64,000 nt of DNA from positions 2,040,663 through 2,104,662 of the forward strand of contig JACDOX010000013.1 of assembly GCA_014549065.1 (NCBI GenBank), read 5' to 3'. Positions 1 through 10,501 of this stretch are shown piece after piece (the first letter of the stretch is position 1; each line of letters starts with the position of its first letter). This DNA comes from Cardinalis cardinalis. Its lineage: Eukaryota; Chordata; Aves; Passeriformes; Cardinalidae. The notes below the pieces were generated by a model that did not search any database, was not told the origin of the DNA, and saw only the letters and a list, made by a program, of their open reading frames with translations. Position numbers and translations under genes: made by a program.

Positions 1-212
1 GGAGCCCTCCCTCACATGATCGTAGAGTGGCCTGCACAGAAGTGCTAATAACGCGGGGAGGGGTGGGGGGGAAAGCAGCGGAGGGGGAATGGCAACAAAA
101 AAAAGTGCGGCGGGATGCGCCGGGCCGTGCCCCGCTCCGCCCGCGCCTCCCCCGGCCGGTCCCCGGCGGAGCGGGCGCTGTGGGTCGCGGCGGACGGCAG
201 CTCCACCTGCTA

Positions 213-220
213 TGTAAACA
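213..220. promoter_or_regulatory. Consensus forkhead binding site (TGTAAACA) in the CpG island
   Basis: TGTAAACA is an exact match to the forkhead core RTAAAYA (TGTTTACA on the other strand) and stands out in GC-rich surroundings. It may allow a forkhead protein to regulate the inferred FOXP2 promoter. Another copy at 3375-3382 lies outside the island, so chance remains possible. Confidence 0.3.
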
Positions 221-1294
221 AACCGTCGGGGAAGTTGTTTGCTGGCGGCGGCTGCCCCTTCCCGCCCCCTCTCCCCTCCCGCCGCCCTGCTCCGCCGGCT
301 CCGTTAGACACAACGAGTTTAGCAGACGGGCGGAAAACAAAGCCGTGTGTTGTGCTGGCAGTGCCGGCCGGCTGCAGCCTGCTGGCAGCCCCCGAGGTGC
401 CGCGGCCCCGCGCGAAGGCAGCCCGGGGAACCGGGGTGGGAGGGGGACGGCGGCGCAGGCCTGGCCGATGGCAGTAGCTATGCCGAGGAGGCACGCGTGG
501 GCCCTGAAACTTTTCTTCTCTCGGGCCCCGGCATTTGGAGCAAGGTGCAGGACCCCCCAGATGTCCGCAGCCGGGAGCGGCCGCTCCCCGCCTGTCTGGA
601 ACGGCCACCCCGCCCTGGGGCTGCCGTTCGACCTGGGAAAAACACTTNTAAGTGATTTCTGCGTGGGAGAGGATATTAGGGGGAACGGGGAGAGAAGTGC
701 TGGCATCGTGGCTATAGCTGGTCTTGTCCTCCCTTGTCCTCGCCACGGTTCCCAGTAAATCGGCGCTGGGGGTGTGTTTGGGTGGAAAAACCTTGCGTGG
801 GCGAGGGAGAAAGCGGACGGCGGGTTTGTTATTTCGGAGCCCACCTAATTATGGCGCGGCAGCCCCAGCGTTAGCAGGGCTCTCTGTACGCGCTGAGGGC
901 CAGGATCACAAGTGACTGTCNCTCAGAATTAACAGTCACCGCATTTATTAAGCATAATTAAAAATCCCAGAAACTTTGCCGCTCGCTGCTACAGGCAAGT
1001 GGCAGACCGCCTGCCCGCCGCGCCCCGCGCCACNCGCTCCCGGGGCCGCCGGCCAGCCCCGGCGGGGGCACTGCCGGCCGCTCGCCACCGGCGGGGAGGG
1101 GGTATGGGGGGGAAGCCGCTATCGCGGGGCGGAGCCGTCGCAACTCCAGCAACTCGGCGGGGCCCCCCGCGGCGGCCCCCTGCCCAGGCCGCCCCCTGCC
1201 CCGCCGCGCACCCTTCCGCCCGCCCGCGGCGGCGCAGGGGCCGGGGGCCGGGGCGGCGGCGGGGCCGTGCGGGGCGCGGCGGGCCGGCCGGCAG

Positions 1295-1299
1295 CCAAT
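1295..1299 (+). promoter_or_regulatory. CCAAT box within the CpG island
   Basis: CCAAT in the context AGCCAATGGGGCG, matching the NF-Y consensus, inside the densest CpG block. An AT-rich TATA-like run (AAAATATATTTATT) follows about 90 bp to the right. The arrangement would suit a plus-strand start near 1415, but NF-Y sites work in both orientations, so direction is undecided. Confidence 0.4.
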
Positions 1300-2249
1300 G
1301 GGGCGCGGCCGGGTTCGCGAGGTGAAAGTTCAGCGCCGGGGCAGAGGCTCGCGGGGCCGCGGTGCTGCCGATGGGTGGCCGTAAAATATATTTATTTGCT
1401 ACTCGCGGCTCTTTTGTCTCTTTGCCCCTCGTCCCCCCCCCTCTTCGCCCCTTCGCTGCCCCGGGTTACCGGGGTGCTACCTGCTGCCGCGGAGGGCTAC
1501 GAGCGCAACGGTTGCGGGGGATACTCGCGGCGCACCCCGTGGAGCCCTGGGACAGAATTACCGCGGGCAGGCGCTCTCCACGGCTCCGCGCCCCGCGAGC
1601 CAGCGGGGCGGGAGGGGAACCGCGCGGGACCCGCCGCTACGCGCCCCGCCGGCCCGCAAACGAAATCGGGCCCCGCAGGCTCCGGCCGCCCATGGGCTCC
1701 GCGGGCAGGGGCGCGGAGCCTCACGGGGCGCAAGCTGCGCCGTCCGGAGACCGCCGGCCCCCCCCCGTCTCCTCGGGCAGGAAGCGCGCCCCGGGGGAGA
1801 GGCAGCTCTCCCTCAGGAGCCGTCTGCGGTAGCGGACAAATCCTGGTACCGGCGGAAGGCAGCGTGCGGCGGCACTTTCTGTGGGGTTAGCCCGCGGCAC
1901 CGAACCGGCGGGACGGCGCGGCCGGGCCGCGGGCACCGCCAACTTCGTTGGGCGCCGGGCGACCGCGGCATCCCCCGCCGGCGGGACGGGAGCGGCAGCG
2001 CGCAGCGACCCGAGGCTCCGGGCCGGCTCTGCCCTGCCCTGCCGCGGGCCGCCGCCTTCGGGCCGTCCTTCGTCCGCTCTCGTGAGTGCCCGCAGCGCTC
2101 CCAGCCCTCTATCCGAGCTGCGCTTTGTTCCACGAACCCCTCGTCCTGTTCAGTGTGGCCTCGCCGGCAGACCCTCTGTCTGGTGGATACAACGTGCCGG
2201 GAACAACACGGCGCTTGGCCGCTAATATTACTCGGCGCGACTTGGCAGT

Positions 2250-5200
2250 TCCACCCAAAACTAAAGCTAAACAAACACACACTTTCCTCACTTTTTTTTT
2301 TTTCCCAAGGACGACTACGGTATAAAATGTGACTTGGCTTTCTAATGAAAAACGCTGGTGCGTTTTATTTGTTCCTGTTTACGGTTCAAGATTTCATCTG
2401 CACAATTGTATTTCTCGCTTGAAATAAACCGCTTTGAAACCATTTTCCTTTAATTAATTTAATGTAATTTCTCTGTGCTGCTGGCAGTGTTAGGTGTCAA
2501 TAAGATTGCTATTTTCTATTAGGATTGTTTAGAAAACGAACAAGAGCACATAACACACTCCTCTTCGAACTAGGTGCACTCCCTTTCCTCCCTGCGTACT
2601 GCTCCGAGACACTTGGGAAAGAGCAGAAAATGCTGGTTTTAACCGAAGTCAAGTCGAGGAGAATCTGTATTACAACATCAAAGAAAAGGAGACNTTACAA
2701 AATTGGTGGAGTTACACCACCATCTGTCGTTAAGCTTCGGGACTACAAAAGTTCAGACGTATAATAAATCTTAATGAGAGATGGCAACTTTCTNTTTTTC
2801 CTCTTTCACCTCGAACTCCTGCCGCCCTGGCAGAGTGGGTTTCTCGGCGTTGGATGGTCCGGAGTGACAGGCAGCAGATTGCCCATGCCCTTCGCAGACG
2901 TGTCTGTTCACTGCACCCTGCCAGGCCAAAGGGTTTTTTCTGGCACCTGATGTCCCCAAGAAGTTGCTGGTCAAAACAGAGGGGCACCAACTCTTCACAG
3001 TACTTTTTGGCTTCAGGAGGTTGCATTCATAAAAAAGAAGTCTAATTTAAAAAAAAATAATAAACCAACAAAACGAAACCACCTACACGTTCAAACCCCC
3101 CTCTAAAAAGATAATAAATAAAATTTTAAAAAATTTAAAAAGGAAAAAAAAACCCAAACAAACAGATCTTTTATGTTACAGTTGTAGGATTCAATTTAGC
3201 CCATTTTTTATACCTGTTCTGCAGTGGTGCATTCTGAAAANAAACATATAGAAAATAGAACTTGGAATAGTATCGTGAATGAGCTGTGATGGTCTAATAC
3301 AATCTCTGATTGCTCTTAAAACTTTGACTGCTGTAAAAAAATCCTTAAGCATAAAATGATTTTATATTCCCCAATGTAAACATGGCACCTTCTTGTCAGA
3401 TCTCCCCATGAGACTTTAACCCTTTCTGAATTCCTCAGTTAAATGGCTTGCAAATGCCCATTTACTATAGTTACTGAAGAATCATAAAAAGAAGGAATGT
3501 TTTCTTTGGGATTTTCTGAATCATGGTGTTCTGAGAGGCCAGTTGGTTTTCATGCAAGCAGAGATCTTCACTGAACTCAACCACAAAAATTACCAAATTT
3601 ATCATTTTTTTATCACAGTTCCTATTTTTAGACAGGTGTGGTTTAGTCAGTATTGATCCAGATGTGTTGCTGGATGGAATGCTTACCATTAAAGGTTAAC
3701 TTTCAGGCTGTTTCTGTTTCACTGTGGAAATACACAGAACTTTGACTGACTTCAGGTTGGCATTTCAGAAGTGCTCACAAAACTTACAAACCTGTAATTA
3801 GCACTGGGCATCTCCTAATATGAATCCTGTTTCTAATCTTTTTCCTAGGCCTAGAAAAACTCCATTTCCTATATCCTACCAGTAGTTGTTGACACTAAGA
3901 AGGAAATTCTCGCTTTTAGTTTGTGGACAGGTCAAAAGAGAGAAACTAATTTCCTCTGAAGCTCCATGTCCACTTTCCAGGCTATCTCATAAAATGCAGA
4001 ATTATGCTGCAGGCAATAAACACTTTCACCATTCCTTTGCCTATTGTGTTCATTTCATATTACTAAAAAAAATAATTTTGTTTTCTCCATAGTCAACTAA
4101 GCTCTTTGTATCAACATTAAAAACTAAGGTTTCTGAATTGGTGAAACAGGTGTTAAACATTCATCTGATGGAAATAAATTTCATGCCACTTTGTCAGCTT
4201 TGAGAAATAAATAGGCCATTACAACCAACTGCTGATTTAGGAACACTTAGTAAAAGACTTGTGTCCAAGAATTTGCTGACAATTTCAGTGTTTGCACTAC
4301 CTACAGTTTTATATACCTTAATAAATAATAATTTAATTTTTTAAGTAATTGAAAAGACATTATAACAACAGAAAAAAAAAATCGAGTAATTGAGAGTTGC
4401 TGGGGGACAGAAAAATAAAGTATGGCTTTCAAAGTTGTCTTGTTTGCATTGGAACAGATGCTGCCCTGAGCAGCACTGACCAAAATGAGGGATTACACTG
4501 TGTCAGTTCCATTTCTTTGATAAAGTAACAAAAAAACCAAAAAAACAAACACCTCCCCACAAAACAAACCAAATCAAAAAACACAAACAAAAAAAATCCC
4601 AACCAACCAAAAAAAATTTAAAAATTTTTGTGCAAATCTTGAAACTCGATTTCTGTATTAGAAAATATATCAAATTTTTGCCATTATATTTGACATTGTA
4701 TATAAGGATGACCTATACATCTTTCTGGATTCTTTTCCTGTTTTGTGCCAAACNGGCCATAAAGACTTTTTGGGTCCTGGTCCCCCAACCATTAGTTGTA
4801 TATGTGAAAGTCTTATTTAGCCAAAGGTGAGGAAAGTTTTAAGACTGCTAAACCTTTTGGTGAGTTTCCAAAGTATAACCCAGGGAGCAGTATCACAAAC
4901 ATACATAAACAAGTAGCTGTGTGAGTCTCANGAACAGCTCATAACTTCTGAAGAGTTTGGTATGTGACCTGTAAGGTGGTACTAAAATTTAGGCATGTAA
5001 ATCTAAGATTGTAACTTTTCAAATCCTTGTTTAGCTTCCAGGACTTAACATTGATAAGGTGCCAATAAAATTGCTTAGGCTCCTAAGGCACTATTTCTGA
5101 AAATACTCAAAATAATAACTGTCACATTCAGGATGAAGAGTTCAGTGAGTTTCCTCAACCTTACCAACCTTCTAAAACTGAGCATCTTCTGTGCAGCTGA

Positions 5201-5481
5201 GGATTGAATTGTAACCATACAGAATGCCTTTAGAGCAGTCCTTAGAGCAGCCGCTGACCCAAGGCTCCTATTTCCTGGGTAAACATCCCACCTGCTGTGC
5301 TGCACACCCACTTTTCTCCTGCTGCTCCCACTGGTCTTTGACCCCTGTTCTGCGAAGGGACACTACAGCCCTACTCCAAACCAACCAAAACCCAAGTGCT
5401 TAGGTCATGGTCCTGGAAGGTGATTAATGGCTTTGGTCCCAGGAGGAAGTCAAATAGGATAGCATCGTAATTTAGCTATTT

Positions 5482-5484
<3 letters not shown>
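2250..5484. other. Noncoding AT-rich flank of the CpG island
   Basis: No gene is seen. The sequence turns abruptly AT-rich. A-rich simple sequence occurs at 3045-3170 and 4526-4630, runs of A with interspersed C that may be decayed retrotransposon tails or plain low-complexity DNA. Short open frames lack domain features. Confidence 0.6.
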
Positions 5485-5524
<40 letters not shown>

Positions 5525-5525
5525 N

Positions 5526-5572
<47 letters not shown>
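5485..5572. repeat. (AT)n microsatellite
   Basis: About 88 bp of nearly uninterrupted AT dinucleotides with one N at 5525. The N and the length suggest that assembly could not resolve the true repeat number here. The 95-codon minus-strand frame through it is an artefact of the repeat. Confidence 0.97.
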
Positions 5573-5576
<4 letters not shown>

Positions 5577-8500
5577 AAGACTTTGCAACGATTTCCCTTT
5601 GTTGTCAGTTTCAAACCATTGGCGAAAACACCTGTGGCTTTTATGAAATAGACCATATAAACACTTGTTTCCAAAAGAGGATTCAGGGCTCTGAATAGCA
5701 AAATAGCAAGGTATGGCAACCTTGAGAAGGGCAGCACTTAAAGCAGTGTTGTCTCTTCAGCCTTTTCTGCAACTGCTTTCAGCAACTCAGAGCAGTGACC
5801 ACTGAATTTCACTCCAGAGTTCCCAACTTTCTTAGGCTGGTGCAGATGCTGTTTTCAAGGTTGTGGGGTATGTGGGATTGCATATAGGGGCCAGATAAGC
5901 CAAGAAGCAAGTTTAACTACAAAAACTTGGTCCTGACTGTGAAACAATGAGTCTCCACAAGTACCACCCAGGTCTGAAGTCTGGCTTTTCTATCTTGTGC
6001 TCATTTATTTGCAGTTTTCTCCTTTATGATTTCCTCAGAGCAAAACAAGACATAGGGACTTGGAGAAATTTTTCATTAAAGGTGGCAGAAATACTCCTGA
6101 CAGAAGAATTTTTGTCTTTTATTTGTTCTGTTGCTTCAATTCTCCTCTTCCAGCTATAGTACTTTCTCACCCCCTAGAAGGTTGTGTAGAAGGGCCTGTG
6201 CCACAATCTATGTATGCTCTGGTGGGAAAGCATGACCTACAGATGAACTGCTCCAGCCTCACTCAGAACAAACAAGGTGTGTGGGTTGCAGTAAAGGAAT
6301 AGATGAGTGGGCTTCTTGTGCTAAAGCAGCAAAAGGTCTCTGATAAACTTGCCCCATTATGTCTTCACAGAGCACACATGAGTTGCCCAGGGGCTATGGT
6401 TTAATCTCCCAGGGTGTAAACTTATCTGCCAGAACTTGAATTTTGTGGAAGGAACAGACAGGGTTCTACTTCACAAAAGAAAACAGGATTGATTCTGTTC
6501 TTTTCCACCCTAGATTTAGCTCTCAAAATTGATTTTAGATTGAGTTTGTAATACCAAAAAGAGCATACAGTTATTTTCTAGGTCTTTCCTTTTAAGCCAA
6601 AAGTACTTACATTTAGGGAAACATATGAGTAACCAAACAACAGTTACAGCTGTGTCCAAACAATTCTTTCTTTTGGTAACACAGACATACAGACCACATT
6701 AAAGATGCAAAATTCAGTTCAGTTTCATTATGTTTACACATCTGTAGCAACATTCTGAGAATTCTGGAAATTTTGTCAGTATTTAGGTGGGGGACAGTAT
6801 TTGTCAGTATTTAGTATTAAGAGACAGAACTGTCTTTTTAAAAACCATTTCTATGTTATAAATACAAGTTAGCATGTATTAAGTAGTCATCTTTCCACCC
6901 ACAAGCACTTTTATAGAATTCATGAATTTGGGAAGTAAATTGAAAGCAGACTGTGGATGTTAACAACATGGTTAGATACAGGAGTTTTACACTAGTCAAA
7001 CACTGAATAAACAAGCTCATTTTTCAAGTTTAATTAAGGACTTCAGGGACACAANCTCAGGACACATATTTTGAAGGCAATAGAGATACTGCCTTATAGA
7101 TGTGAATTACAGAATTATGTGATTCAGGAGCAGCAAAGTAACTTTATTTTCCAAATTTGTATAAGCCTATAATCAAATAAATACTGCTTGTTTCCTTAGC
7201 ATTNCACTTTTCACTTTCCTTCACCAGAAAAAAAAAAAAGCTTTTTTATTGCTACAGCTACACAACCAACACAGCTAGAAGGAGAATCAGAGAAATTTAG
7301 GATAAGGTACTACCTAAACAAGTGGATATCATAGTGCTGCACTTTAGATTGTCAGTTATTTTACTCATTGTGTAAGAAACAAAGCAGCAGGCAAAGACAA
7401 GTGACTCAGAAAAACAGTATTTTTTTAGAACAAATTATTGGCAAGGAGCATTACTAAAAGTTTAACCATTTCCTACCGAGTTGTTAAAAAGGGGGGGAAA
7501 AGACTTTTAGAAGACAATATTTTTATTTGCACANTCTAATTTTTTGGTGGTAGACATCTTTTTTCTTCATGACAAAAAACTTCAGCTGTTCNTAAATCCT
7601 TCTAGTAATTCACTGCTACTGACTGTGGCTGAACAATGGACTGTGCTAGCTCCTGTGGTCCATGTTCCTGCACAAGGCTCCAGCTGAAGCTCAATCTAGT
7701 ATTTGGAAAGATTGTTGAGGCAGTTGCTTGAGCTGTATGCACCTTNCTACCTCAATCCAACCATTCGGTAATTTCGTGTGCCTTTGCTGGAATGCTTTGT
7801 CCCAGAAATCTGGCAGTGAGCATCTTAGCTGTAAGANAGAGGTCAACATTTTCTCATCAAAGGAATGATTGTTCCATCCATGAGTGTCCTTTATTTGTCA
7901 GACTTTCAGAAGTCTCGACTTTAGGATTGAAGTCAGCACCTATTCAAGAAACAAGATTACCAAAGGGTACAGCTGAATGTTGAATATTTGGTCTTGAAAA
8001 GAGCTTAAATGGATGCTGACTTCTTAAAAATCTCTTCTAGCTACACATTTAAAATGCTGGCATTCTCTTTTACTGAAAATCTACCACTACAGCACCATGC
8101 TGCACTACATGGATGCCCAGAAAACCTTTTGGACGTTCTCCAAATCCATGTGGAAGAAAGGAAAAGCAGTAAGTGCCCATTTGAAGAATTACCTGTGCAG
8201 CAGATATATCTGCATACTTCTTACAGTAATTTATTGAATTTAATATAACAGGTGAACTGGTGCTACTTGCTGTAATAAAGGTTTAAGAGGGATTATTCTA
8301 GGAGATAACTGCTAGTTTATTCATGGATTTTAATGGGAACTGGTTTGGGCCTAATACAAGTATTACCTGAAAACTTGCCCAATGCAAGCATTACTTAAAA
8401 TCTACAGAAAGATTGCTGTTTTTACTGTGACTATCACAAGCTAACTGCAAAGTATATGGAGACAAATAATTAAAATACAAAAGTACTCAATAAATTGTAA

Positions 8501-9217
8501 CAGTAAATCAGTAAGGTATGCTTCTTATATTCTTTATGTTGATATGAAATTAAATTCATGTTATAGTAGTCTGTGTATCACAGATTATTTAAAATGTGNA
8601 ACTTAAATATAGAAATGGGAAAATAGTGGCATTTTTGAAATGACATTTCAAAAATTATACAAACAGAACTTCTTTTTTTCAAAATTAAGTTTTGACTTTT
8701 TTTTTTGGGCAGGCATGTTTGAAAGGACTTTAAATACTGTAGNGAAACTTTAAAATAGTTAACTATGAAAGCAACCCTGAACACCTTCTGCACTGTCCTT
8801 TGCTAATAACTCCCTCTACCCACACTGATATCAATGGATATGTAAGCAACTATCCTATGATATTTCAGTAGTGAATTAACCCTCATACCAGAACATAAAC
8901 ACTCATCCTGAATAATATTCAGGTACTGATAGCAANATAAAAGACCAAATTCTGTACTGTACATCAGTGTCAGGAACCTAAGTGCTAAGCAAGTGAAATT
9001 GATATTGTTCNTTTATTAAATGACTTTGTCTTAGTTGTCCAAAAAGATGATGGGAATGTTTATATGGTCGAATTTTCAAAATGAATGTTGTTATCTCCTT
9101 AGAAAAAATGTAGAGCAGGCAAGCAGAAGTAAGAACATAAACAGCAGAATTGTAGTCACTTCCTTAGCAATCTATTTTATGAATGATGTGGTATCTTTAT
9201 GTTTNGTAAATNGTTAG
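5573..9217. other. Noncoding spacer
   Basis: No gene, RNA or recognisable transposon was found. The stretch is AT-rich with several single N positions. An imperfect duplication around TTTGTCAGTATTTAG occurs near 6772-6822. Open frames are short and shadow-like. Confidence 0.5.
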
Positions 9218-9222
9218 ATGAG
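9218..9222. repeat. Left target-site duplication (ATGAG) of solo LTR
   Basis: ATGAG directly abuts the LTR and is repeated exactly at 10497-10501. A 5-bp duplication is typical of ERVL-class insertions. Confidence 0.75.
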
Positions 9223-9343
9223 TNTCATGGTTTGACACTGGCACAATGCCAGTGCCCCCATGAAGATACCCTCCCCCTGGTGTCTGCTGTGAGATGTGAC
9301 CAGGAATAAGCAAAGCAGGCTCTCACTTAGTGACAAAGAAAAC

Positions 9344-9349
9344 TTTATT
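9344..9349 (-). terminator. LTR polyadenylation signal
   Basis: AATAAA on the minus strand (TTTATT on plus), about 120 bp before the 3' end of the solo LTR, where the R region signal is expected. Confidence 0.55.
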
Positions 9350-10138
9350 AACTACACTACAAAGAAAAAAACTAAACTACAAGAGAAAAAAGGAAAAAAA
9401 AACAAAACACAAGGAAAATGAAAACTCCACAGGAGCATTTTCCTCTTCCCCCGTACCAAATTTCCAATAGAATTACATCCCTCAAAACACCAACTCTCGC
9501 TCCTGCACCACCCTTCAGAATACTCAATCTACAGTTCATCAAGAGGAGAAGGAGTCCTTCTTTGTACCATGGTGACCTTTTCCTTTCATNTTCAGTGCTC
9601 TCACCACCGAACACGGACCAGGGCTGCTTCCAGGGTCATCTTTTAAGGGTGCCTTGTCCCGTTCCAAAAAGAGCACAGTCTCACCTTTGGGACACCTATC
9701 CCCCCCATATTTTTAACCCCCTGGGGCCGAGGGGTCTCCACACTGAAACTCTCTTGGCTCTGAGCCACTGCCCCCCCGGATGTAGTCTCTGTGTCACAAG
9801 GAACACGGCTCTGTCCATGGCTACACAAAAGAGTCCAGCAAAAATGCCACTCCATCTTCTCCATCCCTCCAACATCTCCCTCTCTCCCTCTGGCACAGAA
9901 CTTCATCTCGCTCACTCAATTCCCTCTTCATCTTCTGCTCCATTGCAGGAAAGGTCAATGCTCTGCAGAATTTTCATTGTCCACAAAAGGGTTAAAACTC
10001 AGGCTCTGCCCGCCCGGAGAGACTCCCACAAGCGGCCAGACACCTTCTCTCTGCATCTCCCCCTTCTTCTCTTTCTCAGCCGTGCTGCTGGCACATGTTA
10101 TCAAGTTTCAAGGTAACACAGTCACAAGCACAGGCCGT

Positions 10139-10160
10139 ACTCTCTCTCTCTCTCTCTCCT
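10139..10160. repeat. (CT)n microsatellite inside the LTR
   Basis: Ten uninterrupted CT dinucleotides within the solo LTR; likely length-variable between copies. Confidence 0.8.
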
Positions 10161-10496
10161 GGGGGTGCTGCCCGATGCCTCCTGGTGCTGCTCCCACCCT
10201 TCCATGCTGGGGCCTCTTCACCTCCCATCTCCGTCCAAAGCCCCGGCCTGCCTCACCTGGCCGCATGGCTGCCCCTCCTCTGCCCAGCAGCAGCAGCTGG
10301 ACAGGGGAGAGATCCGAACTCTCTCCCCACCAGAACCCAAGAGAACTTCGCAGGGGGAGAGCCCTGCTTTAACCCTGTGTTCTCAGAGGTGGATCCAGTG
10401 TCCCAGTGGCCGAATNAGCTGCCAATATTAAAATCTGAACATCCATTGGCTTGACCACAGGATCCCAGAAATCCTTTTTCCTGTCAAACCACCACA

Positions 10497-10501
10497 ATGA
10501 G
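10497..10501. repeat. Right target-site duplication (ATGAG) of solo LTR
   Basis: Exact copy of the 5 bp at 9218-9222, immediately after the LTR terminal CCACCACA. Confidence 0.75.

Larger units (their letters stand above)
60..2240. promoter_or_regulatory. Large CpG island; inferred FOXP2 promoter/first noncoding exon region
   Basis: Very GC- and CpG-rich DNA in two blocks (about 60-640 and 990-2140) separated by a less GC-rich stretch, in sharp contrast to the AT-rich DNA that follows. It contains a CCAAT box at 1295-1299 in GC-rich context, an AT-rich TATA-like patch at 1383-1398 and numerous GC boxes. Open frames here are long only because stop codons are rare in GC-rich DNA; they are Ala/Arg/Gly/Pro-rich on every frame and none resembles a known protein. 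In mammals PPP1R3A and FOXP2 are adjacent and divergent. With PPP1R3A on the plus strand at 44 kb, the island is placed where the FOXP2 promoter should be, transcribed to the left out of the window. I cannot identify a FOXP2 exon from sequence. Alternative: promoter of an unrelated gene or lncRNA. Confidence 0.7.
9223..10496 (-). mobile_element. Solo LTR of an avian endogenous retrovirus (ERVL-like)
   Basis: A 1274-bp block bounded by 5-bp direct repeats. On the minus strand it begins TGTGGTGGTTTGACAGG and ends CAAACCATGANA, giving the TG...CA ends of an LTR if the N at 9224 is G. The ends share an imperfect inverted repeat (TGGTTTGACA and TGTCAAACCA). A polyadenylation signal AATAAA on the minus strand (9344-9349), about 120 bp from that end, supports minus orientation. 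No gag, pol or env reading frame is present, so it is a solo LTR left by recombination. The open frames inside (for example 9418-10116) are incidental. Composition is much more C-rich on the plus strand than the flanks. Family assignment rests on recall of passerine LTRs and the 5-bp duplication. Confidence 0.85.

Noticed and set aside
27..1942. Long open frames on both strands in the first 2 kb
   Set aside because: They coexist in several frames, are dominated by Ala, Arg, Gly and Pro, and have no domain or codon signature. GC-rich CpG-island DNA lacks stop codons by composition.
1..2240. Left CpG island as promoter of GPR85 or SMIM30
   Set aside because: Those genes lie on the other side of PPP1R3A in mammalian order, and no matching coding sequence was found; a rearrangement in birds would be needed.
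5450..5737. 95-codon minus-strand frame with Tyr-Ile repeats
   Set aside because: Product of translating the (AT)n tract.
9418..10454. Possible retroviral protein frames within the LTR
   Set aside because: Frames of up to 232 codons occur on several strands but show no gag, pol or env motifs; the element is LTR only.
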